Shown here one piece after another: positions 52,271 to 61,108 of a DNA stretch of 64,000 bases. The stretch is taken from positions 106,977 through 170,976 of the forward strand of contig CAZIAD010000003.1 of the NCBI GenBank assembly GCA_964537555.1, in the 5' to 3' direction. The stretch comes from CAYRWR01 sp964537555. GTDB lineage: Bacteria > Spirochaetota > Brevinematia > Brevinematales > CAYRWR01. The notes under the pieces are model-generated. The model made no database searches, was not told the DNA's origin, and saw only the letters and a list, made by a program, of their open reading frames with translations. How positions within the stretch are numbered: position 1 is the first letter of the stretch; each line of letters begins with the position of its first letter. Both the position numbers and the translations under genes were made by a program.

Positions 52271-53062
52271 TTACTGCTTCTCATATTCCCCGGCATAATA
52301 GCCTTCCACCCACTGAGCCACTCCATCCTCATCATTGCTCCCGGTGATATAGGCCGCGATAGCCTTGAGCTCGGGGACGGCATTGGCCATGGCTACACTG
52401 ATACCGGAGAGCCGGCATAAGCCCATGTCATTGTGGTCGTCCCCGAAGCAGATCACGTCATCCAGTCCCAGGCCTAACTCTTCTGCTATATGCTGCACTG
52501 CATTTTCCTTGGAGGCCTGACGGGAGGCTATCTGTATAGTCCAGCCTCCATCAGTGACGCTGATATTGCACAGACTGCCAAACTTTTCGATTATCGTTTC
52601 CACTATGCCGCACTGGTTTATGAGTATCTTTCCGCACTCCAGTCGTTTCAGGCCCGCCGGGCTCAGGATCTCAGGGCCATAGTCCACATGATAGTGGGAG
52701 CGGAAATCAAAAGAGGTATTAGAGCTGTACCACAGGTCCTGCACCATCACGGAGAGGACGGCCTCAGGATCATGAGCCTGCACATAGTCACTGATCTCCC
52801 CTAATAGGTCCTGTCCCAGGGTGATATTTACCTGATGTCCGGATGGAGTCTGATACATGGCTCCATTGATAGTGATAAATATCGCCTCTCTGAATGTGTC
52901 CTGAATAAAGCCCGTGTACCGGGGAGGCCGGGCAGTGGCAAAGACGAGGTGGTCTCCCCGCTGCAGAATATCCAGTCCCGCCTGCCGGTTCCGGGGGGAG
53001 ATAGTCTTGCCCGAGTCTAAAAAGGTACCGTCCAGGTCAAATACAAACATCTTTTGTTTCAT
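52271..53062 (-). CDS. HAD-superfamily Cof-type phosphatase
   Basis: 263 residues from the ATG at 53062, where the protein begins MKQKMFVFDLDGTFLDSG, the HAD motif I with the two catalytic Asp; the longer form adds residues without a ribosome-binding site. Motif II lies near LVFATARPP, motif III Lys in ASRQASKENAVQHIAEELG and motif IV in DVICFGDDHNDMGLCRLSG. It is a Cof-type (subclass IIB) phosphatase of sugar phosphates or similar metabolites. Confidence 0.9.
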   Translation of the reverse strand: MKQKMFVFDLDGTFLDSGKTISPRNRQAGLDILQRGDHLVFATARPPRYTGFIQDTFREAIFITINGAMYQTPSGHQVNITLGQDLLGEISDYVQAHDPEAVLSVMVQDLWYSSNTSFDFRSHYHVDYGPEILSPAGLKRLECGKILINQCGIVETIIEKFGSLCNISVTDGGWTIQIASRQASKENAVQHIAEELGLGLDDVICFGDDHNDMGLCRLSGISVAMANAVPELKAIAAYITGSNDEDGVAQWVEGYYAGEYEKQ

Positions 53063-53302
53063 TGCAATGATTACCACTTTTTTTAATAGTATTGTAGTAG
53101 CAGGCCTGGTTCCTGGCAAATTTATCACAGACAAAGTACGAAGTTTTATCCGTCAGTATCAGAAAAATATTTTAACAAAGTTAGCCTGATTCAATAGACA
53201 AAAAAATCATTTCATTTTAAATTGTAGACGCTTGTTTGACTATTTGATGATGGATTTTTTGCGGATTAATAGAAAAATATTTTGTTTACAAGGGAGGCCT
53301 CT

Positions 53303-54625
53303 ATGAAAAAAATCCTGCCCCTATTTTTTATTTTACTGATCAGTGCCGGCAAAGGGCCTATGCCCATCCCCGGGTTCAAGGTTGTGGATCTGCACAGCAA
53401 TGCGGAACTGACCTCAGCCAGCCTCAAGGGTAAAGTAGCCCTGTTTAACTTCTGGGGCCTGGATGCCCAGGGAAAGGCCCAGCAGGATGTGCTGTCTCAG
53501 CTACAGCAGCGCTACCCGGACACATTAGTGGTAATATCAGCCTGTATCACTAAAGAGGATAAGCAAAAAGTAAAGACTCTGATCCAGGAGAAGGGCTGGA
53601 GCCATGCCATTGCCAAAGCCAGCCGGGGCTTTAAAGATTATTCCTTTTTGAAAGAACTGCCTTATACCTTTGTCATAGACTCCAGCGGCCTGATCCAGAC
53701 CCTGGCTCTGGGCTCTCAGGATGCAGCCGCCCTGGAAAAACTGATCCAGCCTCTGATGCAGCCACAAAATGACAATCCAGTCATGCCCCCTGTCCTGCCC
53801 GATAAACAAAACCCGGATACAATAAGCCAGACTGGATCCTATATCATACTGTATGGACGGCCCCAGTGTGGAAACTGTAAAGCCATGCGTAACCACCTGG
53901 ACTACGAAGGCCTGACTTACCAGGACCTCAATGTAGATGAAGACAAATCTGCCAACCAGGAAATGTGGAAAAAAGTCCGGGCTTCCAGCGCGGACAGCTC
54001 CAGAGTAATGCTGCCGGTAATGGATGTCAACGGGTATATTATGGTAAATCCCAGCTGGACATCAGTCCAGGAAACCCTCAAAAAGCCCCGGGTGCGCAGC
54101 GTACAATTTCCGCATGAGGAAAAGATCCCCCTGGATCAGATAAAAGGAGAGCTGGGCCAGGCATTCAGTGATAAAAAAACCATGACTGATTTTCTCCTCA
54201 CCGGATTCCAGGTGCGCTATGATGACAAGAATATATACTGCCTCTACCCTATATACAGTCAGGTCATAAATGAAAAATATATCGCTACCTTTAGCCAGCT
54301 CAATGCCCAGTACTACGGAGGGACTTTCGGGCTGGTGAAACGCCTGGAAAAACCGGGCTATGCCATAACCGGGCTCCGCTTATGTGAGGAGACAGTGAAC
54401 GGCACTGTCACTATCAAAAAACTGGCTGTAATATGGAAAAAATGGGGTGATGATAGTGCTAAACTGGAAATGTCAGAATACCTGGGCTCGGATTCTGATG
54501 AGGGAGACTGCATCGAGATCATGGCCCCTCCGGGTAAGTGGGTGGTTGGAGTACATGGATACTATCAGCCTAATCGTCTGATCAACCGGGTTTCACTGCT
54601 GGTCTCAGAGGTGCAGAAGAAATAG
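53303..54625 (+). CDS. secreted thioredoxin-like/glutaredoxin fusion with C-terminal beta domain
   Basis: 440 residues from the ATG at 53303 (AGGGAGG upstream). A signal peptide (MKKILPLFFILLISAG) precedes a TlpA/AhpC-type thioredoxin fold (about 20-150) in which the expected WCxxC is replaced: KVALFNFWGLDAQGK has no cysteine. A glutaredoxin-type domain (about 180-265) follows with an intact YGRPQCGNCKAMRNHL. The C-terminal 170 residues form an unassigned beta domain, perhaps jacalin-like (GKWVVGVHGYYQPNRLINRV). It is probably a periplasmic redox protein whose first domain is catalytically dead. Confidence 0.75.
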   Translation: MKKILPLFFILLISAGKGPMPIPGFKVVDLHSNAELTSASLKGKVALFNFWGLDAQGKAQQDVLSQLQQRYPDTLVVISACITKEDKQKVKTLIQEKGWSHAIAKASRGFKDYSFLKELPYTFVIDSSGLIQTLALGSQDAAALEKLIQPLMQPQNDNPVMPPVLPDKQNPDTISQTGSYIILYGRPQCGNCKAMRNHLDYEGLTYQDLNVDEDKSANQEMWKKVRASSADSSRVMLPVMDVNGYIMVNPSWTSVQETLKKPRVRSVQFPHEEKIPLDQIKGELGQAFSDKKTMTDFLLTGFQVRYDDKNIYCLYPIYSQVINEKYIATFSQLNAQYYGGTFGLVKRLEKPGYAITGLRLCEETVNGTVTIKKLAVIWKKWGDDSAKLEMSEYLGSDSDEGDCIEIMAPPGKWVVGVHGYYQPNRLINRVSLLVSEVQKK

Positions 54626-54673
54626 CTTTATTGGAATATCCCATGTTTTGTCCGGGAGATAACAGCCTTTTTT

Positions 54674-54710
54674 AAAAAATAAGCTCCTCTTTAAGAGGAG
54701 CTTATTTTTT
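54674..54710. terminator. bidirectional rho-independent terminator
   Basis: A perfect palindrome with arms AATAAGCTCCTCTT / AAGAGGAGCTTATT, flanked by A6 and T6, sits between the convergent redox-fusion gene and the hypothetical gene at 54763. Confidence 0.92.
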
Positions 54711-54762
54711 CAGGCCTCTACCGAATAAATATTCGAGGGTCAGAAGCGATTTTATTGGGTCT

Positions 54763-55170
54763 TTATTTTCCAAAAGCATCCAGACTTAACCTGTCGATCC
54801 TGAAATAAACATACTCACCCACTAATCTGGGGTCAGAGCCCGACAGATCCACTTCGATCTCTATTACTCCAAAGTCCACTACTATGGGGTTTATCGATGT
54901 TATCTGCCCATAGGCCTGATATTGCCAGGTGTCAGCGATTCTGATCAATGCCTTCTTTCTCTCTTTATTCTCACTGAATATCACATCCCATTCGATATCA
55001 TCATCGAATACAGCCGAGAATTCAGGCTCTTCCAGAATGAGGTTTTTCTTTTTGTAATCGATTACCCCATCATAAGGAGAGAAATTATCCATTACACCCA
55101 GGATAGTGCCATTATAGAGCACTTCAGCGGCCAGTCCCGGGCCTTCAGAACTTAGTACTGTCAGCTTCAT
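54763..55170 (-). CDS. hypothetical protein, acidic, no signal peptide
   Basis: 135 residues, rich in beta-forming and acidic residues (VFDDDIEWDVIFSENK, INPIVVDFGVIEIEVD). No signal or membrane segment and no recognised family. It is the last of three minus-strand genes (56383 to 54763) separated by 2 and 11 bp, so an operon is likely. Confidence 0.55.
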   Translation of the reverse strand: MKLTVLSSEGPGLAAEVLYNGTILGVMDNFSPYDGVIDYKKKNLILEEPEFSAVFDDDIEWDVIFSENKERKKALIRIADTWQYQAYGQITSINPIVVDFGVIEIEVDLSGSDPRLVGEYVYFRIDRLSLDAFGK

Positions 55171-55181
55171 CTATTCCCCGG

Positions 55182-55946
55182 CTATATTATATTACCCTGT
55201 TCATCAAAGGCAATGATGTCGCCCTTGGAATCTTTCAGGTTTTTTAAGGAAAAGCCTCCCACTTCGGCAAAATCAGATTCATTTTCAATATATTCATACC
55301 CTGATTTCTTATGAATTGCCTTTAATGCTCTTTTTAAGATCCGGGCGTTTTTTCTCCAGTACTGTTGTGGTTCAGCCCTCAGATTATATTTCATCCAGAT
55401 ATCACTGCAGGTAATGATATCTACTACTATCTCATTAAATGTCTCCATGTGAAGCACTATCATATCATCCACTTTTTCTTTTTTTCCTCTGCCGGTGCTT
55501 CTCATCCCATAACCCGATATCTGAAGAGAGGCAGGAAAGTAAGCATCCTTATCTGCATTTTTATTCTTTACATGATCCATGATTAGATCTGCGATATGAG
55601 ACAGGTCATCGGTGTGATCGATCAATAAAGGTTCGGGCGACATCTGTCTTACTTGAGTAGTACCTAAGCGGCCCTTACTCCAGTATTCAGGAAAATCAAT
55701 TCTCTCGGGGAATAACAACTCAAAATCCAGAAGGATGCTCATGGCCTGAATGGCTGCCAGGAGAAGGTCCTTAAAATAGTATGAATCAATAGATGTGACA
55801 GGCTTTTTATTTTGAAACCACCAATTCGCAATCTCTCGTTTATACCGCATTTTGATCCTGTTTTTTGTATTATATAAACCAGTCCTGTACTGTCCCACAC
55901 AGTTTCCGGATATAAGGTGCCGCATGAGCCCGTATAGGGGCATCAT
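55182..55946 (-). CDS. hypothetical protein
   Basis: 254 residues from the ATG at 55946, which lies 2 bp after the upstream stop with AAGGAT near it; an internal ATG at 55850 (AGGATC upstream, MRYKREIANWWFQ) is an alternative. The protein is soluble, mixed alpha/beta, with a helical segment FKDLLLAAIQAMSILLDF. No family was recognised. The small-gene operon of unknown proteins could be an immunity or defence-type module, but nothing in the sequence proves this. Confidence 0.55.
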   Translation of the reverse strand: MMPLYGLMRHLISGNCVGQYRTGLYNTKNRIKMRYKREIANWWFQNKKPVTSIDSYYFKDLLLAAIQAMSILLDFELLFPERIDFPEYWSKGRLGTTQVRQMSPEPLLIDHTDDLSHIADLIMDHVKNKNADKDAYFPASLQISGYGMRSTGRGKKEKVDDMIVLHMETFNEIVVDIITCSDIWMKYNLRAEPQQYWRKNARILKRALKAIHKKSGYEYIENESDFAEVGGFSLKNLKDSKGDIIAFDEQGNII

Positions 55947-55948
55947 TA

Positions 55949-56383
55949 TTAATCCTTTTCATCCCCTGGCTTCTTTTTATTCATCAATAGTTCAAATGCA
56001 GCATATAATAATACCAGCCAGGATAGAGTATATATCTTTACCGCTAGATCTAAAATACTCTCATGAAGAGTGATGATCTTACTGTGGCATAGTATTATAT
56101 ACCCAAAACTGCTCACAATGAGTGTAATACTCACCCCTAACATCAGTCTGCCGAAGAATTGTGTTCGTTTTCTCTTTCTTTCTAAATCTTCTGCCCAATC
56201 CTGAATGTTTTTTTCCATTTCCCGGTTTTCCTGTTCCGAAATCTGCCTCACAGGAAATTGCCTTAATTCCTCTTCCTTTTTCATTCTGGCTTTTTCCATA
56301 GCCTTAGCAATAAAGATATAGACCACATAGCTTATGCTGAACAATACCAAAGTTAAAAGAGGCATCAGAAATAATATTTTCAT
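55949..56383 (-). CDS. hypothetical membrane protein
   Basis: 144 residues. An N-terminal membrane helix (ILFLMPLLTLVLFSISYVVYIF), a charged helical segment (about 28-75, rich in Lys and Glu), and two further helices (LMLGVSITLIVSSFGYIIL, YTLSWLVLLYAAFELLM) are visible. No family was recognised. It is the first gene of the three-gene operon and begins just after a decayed fragment of another gene (56391-56455). Confidence 0.55.
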   Translation of the reverse strand: MKILFLMPLLTLVLFSISYVVYIFIAKAMEKARMKKEEELRQFPVRQISEQENREMEKNIQDWAEDLERKRKRTQFFGRLMLGVSITLIVSSFGYIILCHSKIITLHESILDLAVKIYTLSWLVLLYAAFELLMNKKKPGDEKD

Positions 56384-56390
56384 AGATGCT

Positions 56391-56455
56391 CACCATTCCT
56401 TAATGGGGTATTTTATCATGTTATCAATTGTAATATCTTCCAATAATTTGAATAG
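56391..56455 (-). pseudogene. 5' fragment of a paralog of the gene at 58724-59155
   Basis: On the minus strand the frame reads LLEDITIDNMIKYPIKEW and then a stop. This matches SLEDITIHDMMQYPIWVED of the 143-residue protein encoded at 58724-59155, followed by loss of the rest. It lies in the same order and orientation relative to the next fragment as the intact pair does at 58.7-60.1 kb. Confidence 0.7.
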
Positions 56456-56540
56456 CCTTAATAATATTTTTCCTTTAACTCTTTTCATCCTTGACCTGCC
56501 CAGGCCTAGCGGCGTATCATAGGAAATCCATTTTAATATA

Positions 56541-56790
56541 TTATTTTACAGATGTCCAGACCATTAACCGGTTTTTCATAAGCATATAGCTGATCTCCTT
56601 TTCTTTGACAGATTGAAGTTCCATAAAGAACTGCGCGGGATCATCATAGGTCGAAAACTCTACTTCAACAAAAGGATTAAAAGGCCCTGACCAGGCAATA
56701 AAGGATGATTTTCCCTCTGACCTTAATTCTATTCCCGATGCCCCGATTTAGGTGCAGGAGTCCCCACACAGGAACAGATTAGCATATTAT
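56541..56790 (-). pseudogene. 3' fragment of a paralog of the gene at 59233-60051
   Basis: On the minus strand the frame reads GIELRSEGKSSFIAW, NPFVEVEFSTYDDPAQFFM, SVKEKEISYMLMKN and ends MVWTSVK before TAA. These correspond almost residue for residue to the C-terminus of the 272-residue protein at 59233-60051. Upstream, an in-frame stop and a deletion interrupt it near LFLCGDSCT, and the first two-thirds of the gene are missing. With the adjacent fragment it shows that a two-gene unit was duplicated and decayed. Confidence 0.75.
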
Positions 56791-56874
56791 AAATTGACAG
56801 GTTTCATCTGTTGCTCTAATATCTGTTTGAATTTACTCAAGCTTTTTTTAATATTATTTTAAGGAAGGTGCCGG

Positions 56875-58530
56875 ATGAAGAGGTACATGGAGAAAGGATT
56901 GACAGTTTTCGTAGTTATGTTGTGTATGATAAACCTGCCGTTATGGGCTGTTTCCCAGCCCGGGACAGCACCCAGTGGCAGTAAAAAAAGCCCTACTAAA
57001 ATCGTCACTGAGGGGCCCGCCACTTCCAAGCAGCCCCAGAAGGTCCAGGAAGACACGCAGCCGGTACCCGCCACTACCCAAAAGGCCCCGGTGTTTACTC
57101 ACACCGTTCCGGCATTTTTTAGCAAAGGTCAGTCTCTCACTCTTACTATCAGCGCCGAAGGCCTGCCTGCTAATGCTCAGGGCTATATACATTTCAAAGC
57201 TCCGGTCAATGACCAGGAAAACAAATTGCGTTTAGCAAAAAACGGGAATGTCTATACCATGGTCCTGCGTCCTGATATCCTGGCCAATGGGCCCCTGCTG
57301 TATTTCTTCACTTTTAGCGTTAACCAGGATGGCATACCCCAGAATCTTTTCTATGGAAATGGTAAAGAACTCTATTTCACGGTAAATGGAAAAGGCAAAG
57401 ATTATGTCGTCCCGGTGCATCCCAATAAGCCCCAGACCGAAAAAGACATCCAGGCTGAGATGGCTATGCTACAGCCGGGCAGTAAGGACTTTCCCCGCCT
57501 GGATCTCTCAGTGGGGGCCTGGATAGATATCTCTGTGACCACTAAAAAACCTATGCCAGGCTGGTACTTTTACCTGGCCACTAAAACTCCCTCATCGGGG
57601 GGCGTAGTGTACCATGACCTGTACCGCATCAACAGCACCCAGTATAGTGATGTGATTAACTGGGTGGATATCCTGAGCCCCGGGAGCGGCTATTATTTTG
57701 TAGCCCAGAAGGAGTGGAACGGGAAAAATTATACAGTTGAGATGAAGGATACCAATACTTACCGCATCCAGGTCAGCCCGGTGAAGCGGAATCAGGATAA
57801 CTCTATCGTGGAGGAAGAGAAGCCCAAAGTCAGTAAACTCAAAGACTGGTCTTCTATTGTGGAACCGGTATTTCCAAAGTCCTATTCCTGGAGTGGACCC
57901 CTGGACCTGGGGGCCCGGCTCAAAGCCCGGGGCAAGGCGGTCTTCCTGACGGTGTATGTAAGGCGTCAGGGGGAATTACAGTTTACTCCCGTTGTGATTG
58001 ATATGACGGATAACTCCAGTCTGCAGAAAATAACACTTCCGGACACCCTCACTCTTTGTGACTCCATAGAATACTATTACGAGGTGTCGGTCATGAAAAA
58101 TATGAATTCCCGGGATAAAAGCACTGCCGTGATAGATAACAAGGGCAAGCCCTGGAAGATCAAAGCCAAAGACGCTCCACCCCTGGGGCCCTCTGTTAAA
58201 GCCAATAATATAGTAGACTATTTCCAGGGCGGACGTACCCTGCAGGAAGTACCCTTCCGGCTGGTGACTAAAAGCCTGCCCTCAGGCTACCAGGCCTATG
58301 TGGTGGTGAATGAGCACCCTTTTTTAGGCATCGCATACCTCATGAAATCCAGTGGAAACGGCGTATTTGAATACCAACATGCCGTCAAGGGTATCACCTG
58401 GGGCCAGACTCAGCAATTTTATTATATCATCAAGGATGAAAATGGACGTCAGATGTATTCTTCAGTGGATTCCATTGGGGGTAATTTTGAGTACAAGCTG
58501 GTCCAGAGGCTCCTGCCCTTCCAGCCCTGA
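56875..58530 (+). CDS. secreted protein with repeated Ig-like segments, unknown function
   Basis: 551 residues. The signal peptide is KGLTVFVVMLCMINLPLWA, followed by a Ser/Pro/Lys/Thr-rich linker (about 28-75). The rest looks like several beta-sandwich domains (FTHTVPAFFSKGQSLTLTIS; FPKSYSWSGPLDLGARLKA; the tail near LQEVPFRLVTKSLPSGYQAY), each with a short phrase resembling fibronectin/Ig repeats such as YYFVAQKEWNGKNYTV. No enzyme motif was found. Ribosome-binding site AAGGAAGG. A secreted structural or binding role is inferred. Confidence 0.65.
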   Translation: MKRYMEKGLTVFVVMLCMINLPLWAVSQPGTAPSGSKKSPTKIVTEGPATSKQPQKVQEDTQPVPATTQKAPVFTHTVPAFFSKGQSLTLTISAEGLPANAQGYIHFKAPVNDQENKLRLAKNGNVYTMVLRPDILANGPLLYFFTFSVNQDGIPQNLFYGNGKELYFTVNGKGKDYVVPVHPNKPQTEKDIQAEMAMLQPGSKDFPRLDLSVGAWIDISVTTKKPMPGWYFYLATKTPSSGGVVYHDLYRINSTQYSDVINWVDILSPGSGYYFVAQKEWNGKNYTVEMKDTNTYRIQVSPVKRNQDNSIVEEEKPKVSKLKDWSSIVEPVFPKSYSWSGPLDLGARLKARGKAVFLTVYVRRQGELQFTPVVIDMTDNSSLQKITLPDTLTLCDSIEYYYEVSVMKNMNSRDKSTAVIDNKGKPWKIKAKDAPPLGPSVKANNIVDYFQGGRTLQEVPFRLVTKSLPSGYQAYVVVNEHPFLGIAYLMKSSGNGVFEYQHAVKGITWGQTQQFYYIIKDENGRQMYSSVDSIGGNFEYKLVQRLLPFQP

Positions 58531-58599
58531 AATATTGTATGAGAATATCATGATCTGATGTGATTTCTATTTAATGTTTGCTTCGCGTATTTATTTTTG

Positions 58600-58717
58600 G
58601 TGAACAAAGCCCGGCAGGGACGCCGGGCAAGGGGCGGGTCACCGCATACAGCTCGTGTTATCCTCAATAAGGCCCCTGCGCTGGGCCGCGATAGGGGCGG
58701 CTGCGTCCTGGTTAGAT
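58600..58717 (-). other. possible attC-like site (weak) downstream of the 58724 gene
   Basis: On the plus strand AAC (58603-58605) and the box GTTAGAT (58711-58717, fitting GTTRRRY) bound arms CAGGGACGC (58615-58623) and GCGTCCTG (58703-58710), complementary except for one extrahelical base. A strong internal hairpin GCCCGGC/GCCGGGC is also present. It has the position expected for the attC site of the cassette encoding 58724-60051, but the spacing is asymmetric, so it is less certain than the three sites to the right. Confidence 0.35.
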
Positions 58718-58723
58718 ACTGGA

Positions 58724-59155
58724 TCATGTCACTGATTTTTCTATAGCAATATCTTCCTGATGCATATACTCATACCTGGCTTTCCTGCCCAAAATACTGG
58801 GTACAGGCCGGACATATATGGCTACTGAGTCATCAATGTGCTTATTTAAGTCAATCCAGCTATCATCTATCCAGGCCACTAATCCTGACAGGGAAGCATC
58901 TTCTTCTACATCGGCTGATGCTAAAATATCAGTCCCTTCTATTTCTATCAAGACATTTACTTTTACATACTCCCTGAGCATTTTTGTAGTGACATCTCTG
59001 GTATTCGTCACGGGGCGTTGCGCGGTTTCATCAAAATCATCCCTCGATTCCCCCGACAGGTCTTCTACCCAGATGGGGTATTGCATCATGTCATGAATAG
59101 TAATATCTTCCAGTGATTTTAATGGCCCCAGTCTTATTCCCGAAAATAATCCCAA
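58724..59155 (-). CDS. hypothetical protein in the cassette array
   Basis: 143 residues, soluble. The start reads MGLFSGIRLGPLKSLEDITI; the middle has VKVNVLIEIEGTDILASADV and a Trp/Asp-rich AWIDDSWIDLNKHIDDSV. No family was recognised. It follows the 272-residue gene by 77 bp, and a decayed copy of its 5' end lies at 56.4 kb next to a decayed copy of that gene, so the pair moves together. Confidence 0.55.
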   Translation of the reverse strand: MGLFSGIRLGPLKSLEDITIHDMMQYPIWVEDLSGESRDDFDETAQRPVTNTRDVTTKMLREYVKVNVLIEIEGTDILASADVEEDASLSGLVAWIDDSWIDLNKHIDDSVAIYVRPVPSILGRKARYEYMHQEDIAIEKSVT

Positions 59156-59232
59156 TTTTATTTCCTTTTAATGTGTTCATCCTTGAGCTACCCAGGCCTG
59201 GCGACAGATCATAGGAAATCCATTTTAATTTA

Positions 59233-60051
59233 TTATTTTACAGATGTCCAGACCATTTCCCGGTTTTTCATAAGCATATAGCCGACCTCTTTTTCTTTGA
59301 CTGACTGAATATCCATAAAGAACTGCGCGAGATCATCATAGGTAGAAAACTCTACCACAACAAAAGGGTTGAAAAACCCCAGCTTGGCAATAAAGTATGA
59401 TTTCCCTTTTGATCTTACTTCTATTCCTGATTCCCTGGGGTAGGATAGTTTTATTAAAGCACGGGAGTCCACACATAGGAACTGGATCAGAGACACATCC
59501 GGATTATTGTCAAAGCTCAGTTTTTCTTTATTCCACCAGGTCTGATAAAGCTGATTTACTTTTATAAATAATTCCTGATCAACAGGCTGATGCACTATAT
59601 TTACCGGATTGAATATACTGCGAAAAGCAGTACTGTCTTCCTCATTCATACCCTGAAAACCGGTTATAGTGATATTTTGGACATCATGCACCCCGTTGCC
59701 TACAGTGATCTTATTCCGATAGGATTTCTGTGCTCTTACCTTAGCTCTCATAAATGAATAACTAATAAAATGATCAGGGAAAACAGGTTTATCTGACAAA
59801 GATCTCAGGGTCTCTGTGTCAGATCGGCTGACCCATCCCTTCTGAGAGTCGATAACAGGAGTGTAAGACATATTGTAGAGCATGACATTGGAATACCACA
59901 GATCCAGGGCTGTCTTATTGACATGAGCCTCATTCAGTAAGATTTTTGTACTCTCCAGAATTTTTTCGTTATTCAGAAAATTATACCGGTATGCAAACAG
60001 TGCGGGAAAGATCCCCAGTACTAACACCAATACATAAAGCAGTCTTTTCAT
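59233..60051 (-). CDS. secreted hypothetical protein in the cassette array
   Basis: 272 residues. The signal peptide is MKRLLYVLVLVLGIFPALFA. The mature part is mixed alpha/beta with no recognised motif; the C-terminus FVVVEFSTYDDLAQFFMD, then EKEVGYMLMKN, is conserved in the pseudogene fragment at 56.5-56.8 kb. It is preceded by an attC-like site (60112-60170), marking it as the first gene of a cassette. Confidence 0.6.
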   Translation of the reverse strand: MKRLLYVLVLVLGIFPALFAYRYNFLNNEKILESTKILLNEAHVNKTALDLWYSNVMLYNMSYTPVIDSQKGWVSRSDTETLRSLSDKPVFPDHFISYSFMRAKVRAQKSYRNKITVGNGVHDVQNITITGFQGMNEEDSTAFRSIFNPVNIVHQPVDQELFIKVNQLYQTWWNKEKLSFDNNPDVSLIQFLCVDSRALIKLSYPRESGIEVRSKGKSYFIAKLGFFNPFVVVEFSTYDDLAQFFMDIQSVKEKEVGYMLMKNREMVWTSVK

Positions 60052-60111
60052 GGTCCACCTCTTTTTTTATTAAAACCAACAACATCAGAATTACTTGGAC
60101 AGTATACTTCT

Positions 60112-60170
60112 CATAACGTGAAGCGCTTATGCCCCAGGCCGAGGCATGGTGACCAGAGCGGAGTTATAGA
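60112..60170 (-). other. attC-like integron recombination site 1
   Basis: Plus strand: TAAC (60114-60117) and GTTA (60163-60166) form the outer complementary ends; the inner arms CTTATGCC (60126-60133) and GGCATGG (60143-60149) pair with one extrahelical T. ACGTG and CTTATGC are shared with site 2. It lies between the monooxygenase gene and the 272-residue gene, downstream of the former in the direction of transcription, as in a cassette array. Confidence 0.6.
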
Positions 60171-60199
60171 CAATTATATATTGATTTACAAATTTTTGG

Positions 60200-60231
60200 T
60201 AAAAAAAAGGCCCATTCTCTGAACGGACCTT
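60200..60231 (-). terminator. terminator after the monooxygenase gene
   Basis: On the minus strand AAGGTCCGTTC / GAATGGGCCTT forms an imperfect stem with a 3-nt loop, followed by a T8 run just after the stop at 60244. Confidence 0.75.
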
Positions 60232-60243
60232 CCTTTTATTTGC

Positions 60244-60576
60244 TTAATCGTGTGAATCTACATGCCAGGCTTGCTCAACAGTATGAAGATTGGCTTTTAT
60301 ATCAGTAGTCCAGCTTTTGACCTTTGCAGATAATCCTGATTTCATTATTTTTTCCGCATGCTCACTTCTCATGAATGCTGTGAACTTATCACGGCTGGTC
60401 CATATACTTATTCCTGTTATGGGCCCATCTTTTTGTTCAGGTTTAAGAGACATACTCATTAAAGCTCCATCCTGATCCTTGATCATAGCAGATGTTTCTT
60501 TCAGTATATTTAATACTTCGTCGAAGTGTTCTTCCTTTGCATAGTAGTTTTCTGTAACAACATACATTTTGTTCAT
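60244..60576 (-). CDS. antibiotic biosynthesis monooxygenase (ABM)-fold protein
   Basis: 110 residues from the ATG at 60576 (GGAGG at 5 bp). A dimeric alpha+beta barrel of the ABM type: VTENYYAKEEHFDEVLNILK, then GALMSMSLKPEQ, and SIWTSRDKFTAFMRSEHAE with the Trp-S-D-x-F-x-x-H pattern of the family. Such proteins oxidise quinone-like compounds or degrade heme; the substrate is unknown. The gene follows the PadR stop by one base, so they are cotranscribed, and PadR probably regulates both. Confidence 0.85.
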   Translation of the reverse strand: MNKMYVVTENYYAKEEHFDEVLNILKETSAMIKDQDGALMSMSLKPEQKDGPITGISIWTSRDKFTAFMRSEHAEKIMKSGLSAKVKSWTTDIKANLHTVEQAWHVDSHD

Positions 60577-60577
60577 G

Positions 60578-61102
60578 TCATCCTCCGTTTTTTTGCTGAT
60601 ACTTTTCAACAATTTCTTTCAACAACTCGTTCTCAAGCTTAGCTTGACGAACAAGAAAATCCAAACCCGGATGACTAGCGCGGATATCATCAGAGAAATT
60701 TTCTAAAATTTCACAATGAGAGGCGAGGCGCTCTTGCCTTTGTTTTAGTAGAGGCAAGGCCTCCTGAGGTGTTAGGAGTCCCAAAAAATCCATAGAAACC
60801 CCATTAGAATATTCGATTGGTTCGAATAGTGCTAATCTTTCTTTTAATAGACTTAAAAATTCCTCCTTTCCTTTTTCAGTTATGGAATAGACCAGACGGA
60901 GTGGTCGTTTTCCTTCTCTTCTTTCTTCACTGATCACAAGTCCGCTTTTTTCCATCGTTGCCAGGATCTGATAGGCATTGGCCTTACCAATATGTATGGA
61001 TTGGCCAGGAGATTTGAGGAATTGATTCAGTTCATAACCATGGATATCCTGATTTTTGAGGATACCAAGAAGAAGGAGATTCTTGTCTTTTAATGTACTC
61101 AT
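60578..61102 (-). CDS. PadR-family transcriptional regulator, apparently leaderless
   Basis: 174 residues from the ATG at 61102 (an ATG at 61108 adds two residues). The winged helix reads LLLLGILKNQDIHGYELNQFL, AYQILATMEKSGLVISEER and RLVYSITEKGKEEFLSLL, typical of PadR; the C-terminal helices mediate dimerisation. There is no ribosome-binding site: the -10 box ends next to the first ATG, so transcription should start at about 61102. PadR proteins usually repress detoxification genes and respond to phenolic or antibiotic-like ligands, consistent with the monooxygenase partner. Confidence 0.88.
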   Translation of the reverse strand: MSTLKDKNLLLLGILKNQDIHGYELNQFLKSPGQSIHIGKANAYQILATMEKSGLVISEERREGKRPLRLVYSITEKGKEEFLSLLKERLALFEPIEYSNGVSMDFLGLLTPQEALPLLKQRQERLASHCEILENFSDDIRASHPGLDFLVRQAKLENELLKEIVEKYQQKNGG

Positions 61103-61108
61103 GGTCAT

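Noticed and set aside
60831..60841. GGTTCGAATAG resembling a tRNA T-arm.
   Set aside because: It lies inside the PadR coding sequence, and no acceptor or anticodon stems surround it.
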